Positions 1 to 11,175 of a stretch of 64,000 bases of DNA are shown here, piece by piece; position 1 is the first letter of the stretch; each line of letters starts with the position of its first letter. The DNA comes from Cyprinodon diabolis (Eukaryota > Chordata > Actinopteri > Cyprinodontiformes > Cyprinodontidae). The DNA is taken from the NCBI GenBank assembly GCA_030533445.1, contig CM060076.1:24786603-24850602 (forward strand), given 5' to 3'. Under the pieces are notes generated by a model. It was not told the DNA's origin. It was given only the letters and a program-made list of their open reading frames with translations, and did no database searches. A program made the translations under genes and the position numbers.

Positions 1-454
1 ATCAGATCAGAGCAGACAAACGATAATCCAGAGGGCGAAGCCAAAGCCGGTGTTGGAAAGGTGCTCAGGATTCAGAACCAGGAGATTCAAAGTCCGAAGA
101 GGCTCCGAAGGGGAAACCAGGTTGTTGACAGGAAGCAGTTCCAAGTTTAGCAAACTGGCAGAATCAAGCGGGAGTCCAAGACAGGTCAGGCAAACAGATC
201 AGATGGGTACAGGTAGGCTCAGTGGTTTTGCAAGGCAGAACAGGTCAGGACCAGGTAATCAGAAACACAAAGATAATGCTAGAACACTCTCACCACTGGC
301 TCGAGAATAATCTGGCACTGATGACTGGTTGGAGGACTGGTTAAATAGAAGCTGGAGCAGGTGGATCAGATCAATGGCAATGAGAAACTGGGTGGAGCTA
401 GGCAGGTGAATGGAATGAGTAATCCAGCAAGTCACCAGCGCCAAGATTATGACA
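1..454 (-). mobile_element. Gypsy-type LTR fragment (window starts inside it)
   Basis: On the minus strand the segment starts at 454 with TGTCATAATCTTGGCGCTGG and continues to the window edge. The TGTCA..ATCTTGGCGCTG start is shared with the LTRs at 7928 (plus) and 19819 (minus), and several internal blocks, such as CACCCAGTTT, TCTATTTAACC and CCAGTCATCAGT, recur in the copy at 7928-8682. The short ORFs on both strands are not credible genes. Its internal side and any partner LTR lie outside the window, so it may be a solo LTR or one end of an element. Confidence 0.6.
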
Positions 455-1920
455 TCTCAGGTATATGAGTTTTATAGATCTGGAAAAGGCTAAGTCCCTG
501 TCATCTGAGGTATTTTGTGGGGGTTTGTGGGGGTAATAGATACATAGGCGGCTTTTAAGGGCTAATCAATACCTAATGTTCAAAGCAAGAGCTGTGGTCA
601 CATTCTCAATAAATAGGTTAGGCCTGTTTCTAGTGTACATTAGACTCCACCAGGAATTTCACTTGTCCCTAATCCACATTTCTAACTTCTTCATAACATT
701 TAAACTTTGATCAGCTTGGATAGTATTTTAGGAATGTAGTATTTTGTATAATTAATGACAGATGTGCACTTACCCAGATAATAGTAAACTCTGTAGAGCA
801 CTGTGATAGAGGTCACAAGGAAATGTTAGAATAGCTCTTTAACATTTTTATTTGGTGAGGAGGAAATGAGGAATAAAATTGTTTAAGACAAAATGAGAAG
901 GACCCCTTTTTCTAACAGACTGACATTGTAATAGTTATCTTAAAATGGGAAAAGTAGCACATGACTAAGTGCACATGCTCACTCATTAGTTTTATTCAGG
1001 CCAAAGCAATGTATTATGCTAATCAGTATAACTCAGAGGGATCCAAGTCTCACACCAAAGCTGCTTAAATTTGTCTTTACAAAGGTTCTAAACACAAACA
1101 CCAGAACAATAAAAATAAAAAAAAAATAAAATCACACAGGCAGTTTGGACAGCTACATTGATTTTGTATTGTAAGGAGAAATAACATGAAGCTAACCCAC
1201 AATTATCTAGTTTGTATTTTGAAAACATTGACTCAGTGTTTCAAGATTGAAAAAGTGAAGTAGAAAGCAGTACTAAAATAGAAAAGAGCCTGGCATCAAG
1301 TTTTATGGCCACATCTGTAATCTCCCATTCCCTTTGATAGTCCAGTGCAACAGGGCAGGGTTTGGACCAGGCCGGCTACACACAAACCCATGTCAAAATA
1401 AACAAATAGGAAATGAAAGAAAAGAAGCTTAAAAAATGTTGAACAGGAATACATTTTCCCTCTCTCAATTGTTAGATGATGAAATTCTTGCACTTAATGT
1501 GCAGAAGGAAAGCACAAGTCTAACTTTAAAGTGAAGGACTGGACGTTTGAAGTGGGGTTCTGTTAAAAGTTTATAGTCAGGTACCATCTAACCTTGAGTT
1601 GATAACTGTCTTCAGTTGTCCTGCAGGCTGAAACTAACAGTACCTTCGATTTGGGCCTAGATCAAAGTAGAATCCTGCTTTCTTAACTCTGTCCCGAAAA
1701 ACTTCAAAGCAATTTTTGCAAACAATATTTTACAAATCTTTAAACCAGGGGTATCCAAGGTGCACTCGGGAGTCCATCTATGACCCTTGGAGTTTTGCAG
1801 TATGGATTTTAAAGACAAATGTCAAGGGGTATAGTGGAGGATTTTTCCAATTTTTCCAAAAAGATTCACTCTCTCCACTCTCCAAAAAAATTTCACATGC
1901 ACCACTCTGTACCGGTTCCT
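455..1920. other. AT-rich unassigned DNA
   Basis: No credible gene. There is an A-rich low-complexity patch near 1108-1133. Around 1745-1830 the text resembles a degraded dispersed repeat ('accaggggtatccaaggtgc'), but too weakly to name. Short ORFs at 1296-1493 and 1716-1922 have no recognisable motif. Confidence 0.5.
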
Positions 1921-1924
1921 GAGG

Positions 1925-2150
1925 GACTGCCTTTTAAACGCATGTGAGAGCATTCACGAGCCCATTTTTCCTTGTGCAAGCTCTTACTTTCCAAAAGATG
2001 ATTAGCAATTTTTCCACTATGTCAGACTCACCACCAGTAAGTGAAAATGGGGAGGAGCACGTAGGACGGCTTTTCATAAACATATCACCAGAATGATTGA
2101 CATTTAGGAGGACCACTTATTTTAATGATCCACCTTTGAAAAACAACATC
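1925..2150 (-). repeat. Internally deleted copy of a dispersed DNA-element-like repeat
   Basis: Read on the minus strand this matches the plus-strand segment 43570-44110 at both ends: 'aaataagtggtcctcc' and 'attctggtgatat' near 2150-2090, and 'tgcacaagga' followed by 'atgctct' near 1980-1945. The roughly 400 bp that separate these blocks in the other copy are reduced here to about 100 bp, so this copy is internally deleted. The family was not recognised; the structure suggests a non-autonomous DNA transposon. Confidence 0.5.
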
Positions 2151-2254
2151 CTCCACTATAGATTTAATGTTTTTGCAATCCCTCTAATCCCTATTTTATT
2201 TGTAAATAATCTTCCAGCTTCAGTGTAACGGTTTAAGCATTAGCCAAATAGCAT

Positions 2255-3336
2255 TTATATTCATCTTCAGTCTTTGGACCTTGTGCTGACATCTGGAATT
2301 GATTGTGAAGAAATAACGGCTGGTATGTTAGATGCAGTTCCAACCAGGTTATTTAAGGAAGTATTACCATTCATCTTCTCCTCCACTCTAAATGTGATGA
2401 ATCTCTCCCTGTTACAGGGATATGTACCACAGGCTTTTAAGGTAGCTGTAATTGAACCCTTACTTAAGAAACCGTCTCTTGACCCAGATGACGATTATAG
2501 GCCTATATCCAATCTTCCTTTCTTATCTGAAATTCTTGATAAAGTAGTTGCCAAAAAAGTGTGCAACTACTTACACCATAACAAACTTTTTTAAGAGTTT
2601 CAGTCTGGCTTTAGAGCTCATCATAGCACTGAAACAGCTCTGTCGAAAGTTGCTAATGATATTCTCATGGCCTCAGATAATGGACTTGCATCTTTACTTG
2701 TCCTGTTAGATCTCAGTGCTGCATTTGATGCAGTTGATCATAATATTCTTTTGTAGGAATAAAAGGAATAGCACTTGACTGGTTTAAATCTTATCTGTCT
2801 GACCGATTTCAGTTTGTTCATGTTAATGATCAATCTTCTTCATGCTCCAGGGATACCTGTGGAGTACCACAAGGATCAGTACTAGGACCAATTCTCCCTG
2901 AGAGTCCAGTTACTTCAAGGCTGGACTATTGTAATTCTTCACTATCAGGAAGTCCACAAACTGTAGTTAAAAGCCTTCAGCTGATCCAAAATGCTGCAGC
3001 CAGAGTTCTGATTAAAATTGAAAAGAGAGATCATATCTCTCCTATCCTAGCTTCTCTTCTTGGCTTCCTGTTAAATTCAGAATAAAATCTGAAATCCTCC
3101 TTCTCAAATATAAGCCTTAAATGGCCAAACTCCATCTTATATTAGAGATCTGATTGTTATGTTCCTAACAGAGTACTTCACAGTCCTTCTATAGGTTTAT
3201 TAGTGGTTCGTACAATTTCTAAAAGTAGAATGGGAGGCAGATCTTTTATTATTACCAATTACGAGCTTTAGTCCACAAGGAAGACATCCTGTCTACTTTT
3301 AAGGGTAAAACTTTCCTTTTTGATAAAGCTCAGAGT
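2255..3336 (+). pseudogene. LINE reverse transcriptase, broken and internally deleted
   Basis: The frame 2274-2594 reads the N-terminal palm/finger region (DYRPISNLPFLSEILDKVV) and stops at 2593. After that stop the text continues with [15 protein letters not shown] and [13 protein letters not shown], which carries the RT motif A aspartate. Motif B (CGVPQGSVLGPIL) lies near 2859-2893. Directly after it the sequence jumps to the C-terminal LDYCNSS and LIQNAAARVL region, so motif C (the [FY]xDD box) and its surroundings are deleted. With several stops and this deletion the copy cannot encode an active enzyme. The family call rests on recognising the CR1/L2-clade pattern by eye. Confidence 0.75.
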
Positions 3337-4030
3337 AAGTAAGTAAGTGATGTTTATTAATATAGCAGCTTTCACAGACATAGAGATCACAAATTGCTTC
3401 ACAAAATTACAATACAAATAAAAAATAATTTTACAGTCACAAATAATAATAATAAAACTAATAATAATACATTTTATTTAACATCGCCTTTCTAGACATT
3501 CAAGGTCACTTTACAGAAAATAAAAATGAAAAAAAAAATAAATAAATACAAATACAGGAACATAAAAACAGTTATGGGGAGGGACCAGAGCAATGTAGGT
3601 TATTGATGGCTTTAAAAGTATAAAGAAAGATTTTAATTGTATTCTAAATTGAACCGGTAGCCAATGGAGCTGCTGAAGGAAAGGGGTAATATGATCAAAA
3701 GTTGGGGTTCTGATGATGACACAAGCTGCTGAGTTCTGAAGAAGTTGGAGTTTATGGAGGGATTGATGAGGGAGGCTGAAAAGAAGGGAATTACAATAAT
3801 CAAGAAGGGAGGTGATGAGGTTGTGGAGAAGGACAGAGGCAGTGCGTGTGGTAAGGGAGAATACAAAAGACATGATCATAGAGCAACCTGCTAGAATTTA
3901 AAGGCTTTCTTAAACGAATAGGTTTTAAGTTCACTCTTAAAAACACCAACTTGAATCAAGTAAGCGCAAGGAAAGTGTAAGATTGTTCCAGAGTTCCAGT
4001 GAGTCTACCTGAAAGGAGCGATCTCCCCTT
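3337..4030 (-). mobile_element. Nested minus-strand LINE insertion(s)
   Basis: This block interrupts the L2-like LINE. It begins with a repeated AAGT tail at 3337-3348, followed by a LINE/SINE-like 3' end (tttattaatatagcagcttt). A second 3' end starts near 3468 (cattttatttaacatcgcc). From 3511 to 3879 the minus strand reads a LINE C-terminal domain with SLLDYCNSLLFSLP, LQLLQNSAA and LQQLHWLPVQFRI. The text at 3896-4030 looks like the upstream part of the first 3' end, so the block may itself be an insertion within an insertion. Confidence 0.6.
3511..3879 (-). pseudogene. C-terminal fragment of a LINE ORF2
   Basis: The 122-codon frame has the LDYCNSL...QNSAA...HWLPV pattern that follows the reverse transcriptase domain in CR1/L2-clade LINEs. 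Neither the endonuclease nor the catalytic RT motifs are present, so this is a 5'-truncated copy. Its orientation is opposite to the LINE it sits in. Confidence 0.65.
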
Positions 4031-4765
4031 AGAGTGGCTCAGGTTATCCTGAGCATCTCTACAGTTATGCTGCTATAGGTTTAGACTGCTGGAGGATATG
4101 GGAACCTTTTCCGTCATTCTGTTTCACTCTGTTCTTCCACTCTGCAGAATTTGATCAATCTCTAATGCTACGCTCTCTCTGCTTTTTCTCATAGTAGCTT
4201 CATCTGGTCTGCTCCTGTATGGCTGTGACACCATCCTGGAGAGAAATAAGTGCTATTACCATCAACACTTTTGTTTATAGATGTTCAAGATTAGCCTGTT
4301 TCCAGTTTAGTCCTGTTTCTCTGATTGTGACTGGCTGGATGTGCTCTCTTCATCCTCTGACATGGGAGCTGGCTTGCAGCTAGTCTACCTGGCTGTGTGT
4401 TACCTGCACAGGGCCGCCTATGGAGCTGGTTTACAGTTGCATTTTTTATCTCCCCTTCTTTGTGTATGTCTGCTTCTGTCTCCTTGAACCCCAGTTGGCC
4501 TCGGCAGATGGCCGCTCACATGGAGTCTGGATGCTGGATGTTTCTTCCTGTTAAGAAGGAGTTTTTCCTCTCCACTGTCGCTACAAGCATGTTTAGTGTG
4601 AGGGATTGCCTTCAAGTCAATGAGTCGATGCAATCAACTGGTTTTCCTTAGATAGAAAACTTTGAATCAATTTGACTGTATGATCCAGTGAGTTGTAAAC
4701 TGCCTTGAGGTGACATATGTTGTGAATTGGCGCTATATAAATAAACTGAATTATTGAATTGAATT

Positions 4766-7700
4766 TAGGCTTTGTGATGTTTTAATCTGGGTTTAATCAA
4801 GGCAAATACGAGTCAAACTAGCTCTTTGTTTTCCATGTTAAGCTAAGTTGGATTTATACTACATCCCTATATTACATGAATATATGCTAAGAAGTTATTT
4901 GTTATATATGTAAGGTATTAACTTTTTATAGCAAGATCTCACTTTGAAGATTCTGAGCTATACCTTTAAGAGTATTTCTTTCCTTTTTAAACAGTTTGAA
5001 CCAAATCATGTAACTGTTTTATTATAATGCAATTTAATCTCCAGCAAGTATAAATGTTAGGCAAAATCCTTTTAAACACAGTATAAATTTCAGACACATA
5101 TAAAAATACAAACTGTGTCATATAATTTCCCTTCTTTAGAGGCGTTTCTACCCCTGAGTTTAGAATCAAGCTGATAAAACTATAAATAGAAGATGTAGAT
5201 GTAGTAGATGCTATTATTAAGAGAAAAAAAAGTGGTAAAGGTTGTCCAATAATGTAGTTTACTGCATAGAACCTTTAATAGACAGATATTAATGAAATGG
5301 TATTTAGTGGGCAACCTCATAAGCAAACCTAAAACAAAGACAAGAAAGAAGGCAGTGTTCAGAAGTTTATTTGGGGGATGGGTGGATTATTGAAGCAACC
5401 AAGTTCAATCCACATTTTAATTTGTTTGTGGCAAGGCCATCTGCTATCCATAATTAGAATGACAAACATAATACTCCAAAAACAGGACTTGCAAACATAA
5501 GTCTAAGAAAAAGCACAGGGAAAATAATTTGTGAATATTATAAAGGGAAAAAAAATGACCTACTTTGTTTGCAATGCTCTAGATTAAAAATTATTTGTTG
5601 ACTGGGAATGGATGTTTTTGTTTTAACAGAACGGGCTGCACAAAACTGGAATAAATTAATATGGATATTTTTAGAAAATACATGTGAACAAGAACATGAA
5701 TTCACAGCGTTCATAATTGCACAGCATGAGCCAGAAATAATAAACAAAAACTTATTTTGTAATGCAGCTGGTTGCCAAAGGCATCACATCATGCAGGCTT
5801 GGATTAAGAGGAGGGCCTGGTTAGTGTCTAAAAATGCAAGAAGATGCAGGTAAAAAGCTCAGTCAATCACCATCAGCATGATAGCAAATAGAAAATAATT
5901 GTGCACAGGATAAACCAAACAACATCTGGGTTGAGTTAAAATGTATGCTCTGATAAATAACAGCTGAAAACATCCTCGTAGGTGTGATGCACCTACACAA
6001 ACAGCTCTGGGGTTTTTGCGGATGTAATAACACCAAAAGCTGTAGGAGAGTTTATCTCACTATGCATCTGTAGCTAACACCCAATCAAGTTTTCAGTAAA
6101 TTTACATGCTGCACCTGCTCATTTGCAAACCATCCAGATTTTTCAAAAATAACATAAGCTTTAAACGCAAACATACACTTTTATGATGTAGGTACTTAAC
6201 TCTTTATTGCCACCATGGATGTTTTTATTCCAGGTACCAATCCTCATTGAAATGGTGATGGCGTGTGCCATGTGTGTTCGAACGAGATTTTTCTGCAGGG
6301 TAGCCTTAACATGCACACGACACCAGCTTAATCAGAGTTAAGAAGGCTACTAAAATGCTGTGATGATGCATCAGCTTAAAGATGCAGAGTTCTAAAATTA
6401 GCCTAAAGATACAGATAAAGTTTTTCTTAATTTCTTGCATTGAACTTTTAATTTTATGTCAATTTAAAAGTTCTAATAAGATCTTTTTACTACTTTTTAG
6501 ATTTAAATGTTTTCATACACTAGATTACTATGCCTTTAATTATTAAGTTAATTCACATATTTAAGTTAGATAGATCCCAATCTATATCATTTAGAAATCA
6601 CCTAAAACAAAAAACTTTCCTGTGTGACATCATCAATATTTCACTAGAAATTATCCAACACATATTGCTGCACCACCTGCTAATGGAGCTTATTTCCATA
6701 GGTTCTTTTAATCGGACTATCCAATCTTAGAATGTCAAATGTGAGCATTTAGTATAAAAATATCCTTATGACCTATTTTGAATAAATGGGCTTTAATTAA
6801 TAATATTTTTGCAGATTATAGAGCTGGTAATGGAGGAGCTCACTGAGCTGTAAAAAGGAAACAATCATTCCGCTGGACCTAATAATCAGGTCGAAGGTTT
6901 GCTTAGTCAATAACTGGTACCCTCTCAGTTCATTATAGCAGAGTGGACTCTTAAAAAGCTATTTTACCATCACAATGAAAAACATTTGCATTTTTATTGT
7001 TTTAAAAAAACTCAGCTTTAGCTGTTGCTGTGGTCTGGACAGTGAGAGCACAGCAAGGAGACACAGCACTGTCAGTGCTGCATGACACTTATGTGGTCAA
7101 AATAAGCACATCATCTCTGACACTTGCTCCAATTATAGTCCAGTTTAAGCATTTTCTCACTGCAATGTGAACTCTTTCACCTAACAAAAGCAAGCACAAT
7201 CCAATATTAGAGATAAAAGATAAAAACTTCAGGTGGCAATGAATCTCTCTCCTGGTAAATCAGGCAGAATTAACAACCTCTGAAAGTCTGATCCACCTAT
7301 GGGAACTACAGCCTGATGCCCTAAAATGTCAGAAAATCCATTTCCCTGAAATGAAATTATATAAGCGCAGAGGGAAACTTCTGTTATGATATTTATGGTA
7401 GGACATTACCCTGTTTTAATGTAAAATATACAACAAAATCAATCCCAGCACACAAAAGGAAGATACCCCAAAGCTGATGTATGAAGTTGATAAGACAGTG
7501 TCACTAACCTGTAGCCATACGGTCTCAGTAATCACTCAGATTGGAAGAAGTCATCTAACCTGGCAAGCCAGACTGATAATGTGTAGCAGTTATTTGTAGT
7601 TCATTACATTATTAATCCGGGACTCCTCTGATCAAACTGTTAGGGGAAAAGAGAGTTATCCCCACCTTAAACCACAATACTGCAATGACAGGTTTAGATT

Positions 7701-7927
7701 GAGCAACATCTTCAGGGTTATTCCACGTGTGAAAAAAGAAAACCTAGGGAAGAACTTTGAGCACTCCAGTAAAGGTGCTGGAGGGTGTCTTTATTTTGTG
7801 TAATCATCTTGGCGTGGTTACTAATCTCACTGCAGCAAGCAAATAATCGGAATGTAATACCTTATTCAAGAAACGTAATCTTTTTTTGGTTTGTACTCGA
7901 ATCTGGAGCCAAGCATTAGATTTCAAC
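4766..7927. other. Unassigned AT-rich intergenic or intronic DNA
   Basis: I see no coding exon, RNA gene or recognisable mobile element in this 3.2 kb. Frames such as 5608-5853 and 6530-6730 are short, AT-driven and carry no motif. No long tandem repeats occur. Confidence 0.5.
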
Positions 7928-8682
7928 TGCCATGATCTTGGCGCTGATGACTGGTCTAAATATTCATTTCTCTCACCTGCTTATCTCTACCCAGTTTGCA
8001 TTACCACTCATCTGATCCATCCTCTTCAGCCTCTATTTAACCTGCTTCAAACCAGTCATCAGTACCAGTTTATTCAAGCCTTTGGTGAGAGTTCTCTAGC
8101 ATTCCTGTCTGTTTCTGATTGCCTGATCCTGACCCTTTCTCCCTGTCCCCGTTCTTATCTTTTTGCCTGACCTGTCCTCAGACTCCTGCTGGATTTCTGC
8201 ATGCCTGTGTACCGAACCTGAAACTGTTTCCCGACACCGCTCTGGATTTCCCTTAGGCACCTCTTTGGGCCTTTGATCTCCCTGCTCTGACCCGAGCTTG
8301 TCCCAGAGACTGGCTTTGGCTTCACCATCTGGATCACCCTGCCTTCCTTCATCTGCCCCGTTCTGATCTCCTGCCTGAAGTTGACCACTGAGAGACCAGC
8401 GTTTGGGACCCTCTGTGTGGCGCTCCCCGTGTCTTGTTCGCAGGAACCAACCTCCTCCTCTGGACTCGGACTGAAAAATAATACCAGGTTAGTGACTCAC
8501 ACATTCATAATCATAATCCTCCCCCAGATAGACGTGGTCATTATCCTCTGTTCTCTCCCTACAGAGGTTTCTGCCTTGGACACCAACATTATTCACTGAA
8601 GTTCTGTCTTTAATAAATGTTTTGAGAAATCCAACTGTCTGTCTGCCTCAAATACTGGGTCCAATCTTTCTGAGTGTGAAAT
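7928..8682 (+). mobile_element. Solo Gypsy-type LTR
   Basis: Begins TGCCATGATCTTGGCGCTGA and ends near 8682 after a polyadenylation-signal block 'tttaataaatgttttgag' (8609-8626) and 'actgggtccaat'. The same end block (TTAATAAA..TTTTGA..., CTGTCT, TGGGTCCA) recurs in the LTRs at 19319-19819 and about 10822-11175. No internal element sequence adjoins either side, so it is probably a solo LTR left by recombination. The exact 3' boundary is uncertain because the terminal CA is degraded. The 94-codon frame at 7886-8170 is LTR sequence. Confidence 0.6.
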
Positions 8683-10821
8683 CAATTTTTTAACAAGTTT
8701 CTGAACAATATTGATTTGAATTTATTGGCTGACCTTGCAATTCCAACAACTCTTTAAAAAAATCTACATAATATGAATAACAAAAAAAATGTAACACCCT
8801 TTTGGAATTGCCCAAGTATTTTTCTGTTGAATGGAATTCACCTTAATACACTGTTCTGGTTTATTCCTATGCTGCTTATGGTGATAAAAAGATGAGTGAA
8901 ATTTCAGGTAAACTGTTATCTACAACAGCCTCCACAATTGTTGGCAACCCAAGCAAAAATTTTGAAAACAAATGTACACTTTATTTCTAAATATTGTTTT
9001 CATTGAATGACAAATTTTGTTTGAGAAAACATCTCTAATCTGAATCATATGCAGCATCTCAAAGTCCAATGTTATCAAAATGTTCATTTCTTTTAATGCA
9101 ATAACAAATATATATATTTAAGAGTACCAAAGATGTCAGCCAATACAGCAGGAAAACAGCCAGTATTTATCTGTAAGATGGATTTTGAAACAGATAAACA
9201 TGGGAACACCCGAGAAGACATTAGACATCCATAATGCAGACAATATAAGAGTGTAGCAGAATATTGTGTCTGGCACAGTAGGGAAGGAGATGATATCTCA
9301 AACACTCAAAGGTCTTCTCTGTGCTCTGCTGCAAACAGGCTCTTCTGAGACAAATCTCAAGGTAAAGCCACTGTGCTTCTTAAAAGAAATTCAAAAGAAA
9401 GTAGAACAAGAGGGAGGACAGCTGAGGAGAGGGATTGGAAGATTTAACAACAGCAAAAAAAAAAAAGAATACAGGATTATAACATCAACAATAAACCAGC
9501 TAATATTGCAATATCAACCAACATAGTTTTGGCCTGTTTAATCAATACAGAATAGACAGGTTTGTTAGAACCTCTCTAAAGATGCATTAGAAGCCGTAAA
9601 ATAAACTAAAAAAGTGTATGTTTGTGTGTGTACTTGTTTATGTTACCTTTTTTATGGGTTTATTTTGGTATATTTACCAACCTTCTGAGGACCAACAGGC
9701 CTTGTTCGGACTGAAGGCTGGTCCTAATGTGTTAAAGAGTTGTTTGGGGATCAGTTAATTCATTGGTGTGAATTAACTTTAAGCTAAGGTTAGGGTTAGG
9801 AATATACTGCTAATGGTTAGGGTAAATGTCATGGTTAGGCATAAATACAATAACTAAACTGAACATAAGTCAACTTCAAGACTGAATAATAATTAAAAAA
9901 TAGAAACTTCAGTCTCACAGGGGGTGGGGGGTGTTAGTTTCAACAAAATCAGAGTAATTTGACATCAATGTATGTGTCAACAATAAAACATGAAAACTAA
10001 AAAAAACACAAGAACTTTTGTTCACATCTGCATCCGTGTGACCTACACTGAAGGAGCACAGCAGATACAAGATTTTTTTTAATCAAAATTTAAGATAGAG
10101 AAATTAATGCTGTCAAATAAGAAAGTGGGGAATGCTTTTTAGAGGTGGCTTTTATAAAAGCCATTTGAATTTAGCCCTAGAAGAACTCTTCGGTCATCCT
10201 ACGTCCAGTAGACACTGGCGAGCTGCTGCCTTCTCTCTCCCCCTGGTTTGCCTTGCAGGCTTCTCCATTTTACCGCCGTCCTCCTCCAGTCTCCTTCTGA
10301 ACAACCACCTGCCAGTCCTCCCTCTCCCCTGCTCTGGTGCTCTGTCTGCCCGGTGGGCCTCTCCAATCTACCAGTGTCCTCCCTGTTTCTGGTGTGATAA
10401 CTTAACTACAGAAGGGGGACATTGCTGGCATCCTCATCCCGATTCGGGTGATCTCTTTGCCGGTGCTGCCACAGTGATTTTCTTCTGCTCCTGTCTGAGC
10501 TCCAGAACACCAACTCACTTTACCTCTGGTTTATGAATGATCTATTCGGGGCAGTAGGGCATTGAACTGTGTCACTATTGAATGGTATTTGTGCCAAAAT
10601 TAAGACCATCACAGTATTCTTTATAATGGTTCCGCCTCCAGAGAATATGGTGAACCCAGGGATGTCAATTTCTTTTTTTGGCTTTCAAAAAAAAAAAAAG
10701 CACTGCAAGTCATTCTGTAAAATCCATGTCCATCTTGTTATGGTGAAACCAACAACCAGCACAGTAAATGACGTAGGGCCTTTCACCTGCTGTGCAACCA
10801 CCTGGTCACGCTTTCGGACCC
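8683..10821. other. Unassigned DNA with small simple repeats
   Basis: Contains an A12 run near 9456, a TG-rich patch near 9620 and a short telomere-like 'ggttagggttagg' near 9788 inside an older dispersed-repeat context. The segment about 10190-10540 is richer in C and T and has a 134-codon frame (10132-10536) with no recognisable domain; I treat it as non-coding. Confidence 0.4.
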
Positions 10822-11175
10822 TGTCAGACTCTGAACCCTCCTGGGAGCTTGTGGATGCCTGGAAGTCTGGATCCTGCCACCTGTTTCTGTTCCTGCCTGA
10901 TCTGGATCCTGTCCCTGTCTGTTCCTGTCTGTTCTGGATCATTGACCAGGATCGGCTTCCAGCATGTCCTCTGGGACTGCAGCACTTGGGGACATTCTTG
11001 GACTGGACTGTTAAACCAGAGTGTCTGTGATTGGGTGGTGCCCTGCTCCCCATTCTGCAGTGTCCATGAGCCTCAGTTCCACTTCAGTTTTTGTTTTATT
11101 TTAATAAACTTTTTGAACTTTCCTACTGACTGTCTCTCCTTGAATAATGGGTCCATCTGTCCTCGTTTCACGACA
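10822..11175 (+). mobile_element. Partial or short Gypsy-type LTR
   Basis: Ends with the same block as other LTRs here: 'tttaataaactttttgaact' followed by 'ttgaataatgggtcca' and a terminal cgaca at 11175. The start is uncertain; TGTCAG at 10822 is a candidate but the match may begin earlier. AATAAA at 11102-11107 would be its polyadenylation signal. No adjoining gag or pol was seen. Confidence 0.45.

Larger units (their letters stand above)
2255..4765 (+). mobile_element. CR1/L2-like LINE, degenerate, split by a nested insertion
   Basis: The body runs 2255-3336 and resumes at 4031-4765. The first part encodes reverse transcriptase remnants, described separately. The second part is the typical fish L2-type 3' UTR, ending in 'ggcgctatataaataaactg' and a short TGAAT-type tail near 4735-4765. 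The pentamer agagt occurs at 3332-3336 and again at 4031-4035, on either side of the insertion. Related 3' UTR fragments are at 15068-15230, 24115-24370 and 24885-25330. Confidence 0.75.

Noticed and set aside
9780..9840. Interstitial telomere repeat
   Set aside because: Only two TTAGGG-like units, inside an old dispersed repeat.
10132..10536. 134-codon ORF as a gene
   Set aside because: Low-complexity Ser/Leu/Pro text from a CT-rich tract, no domain recognised.
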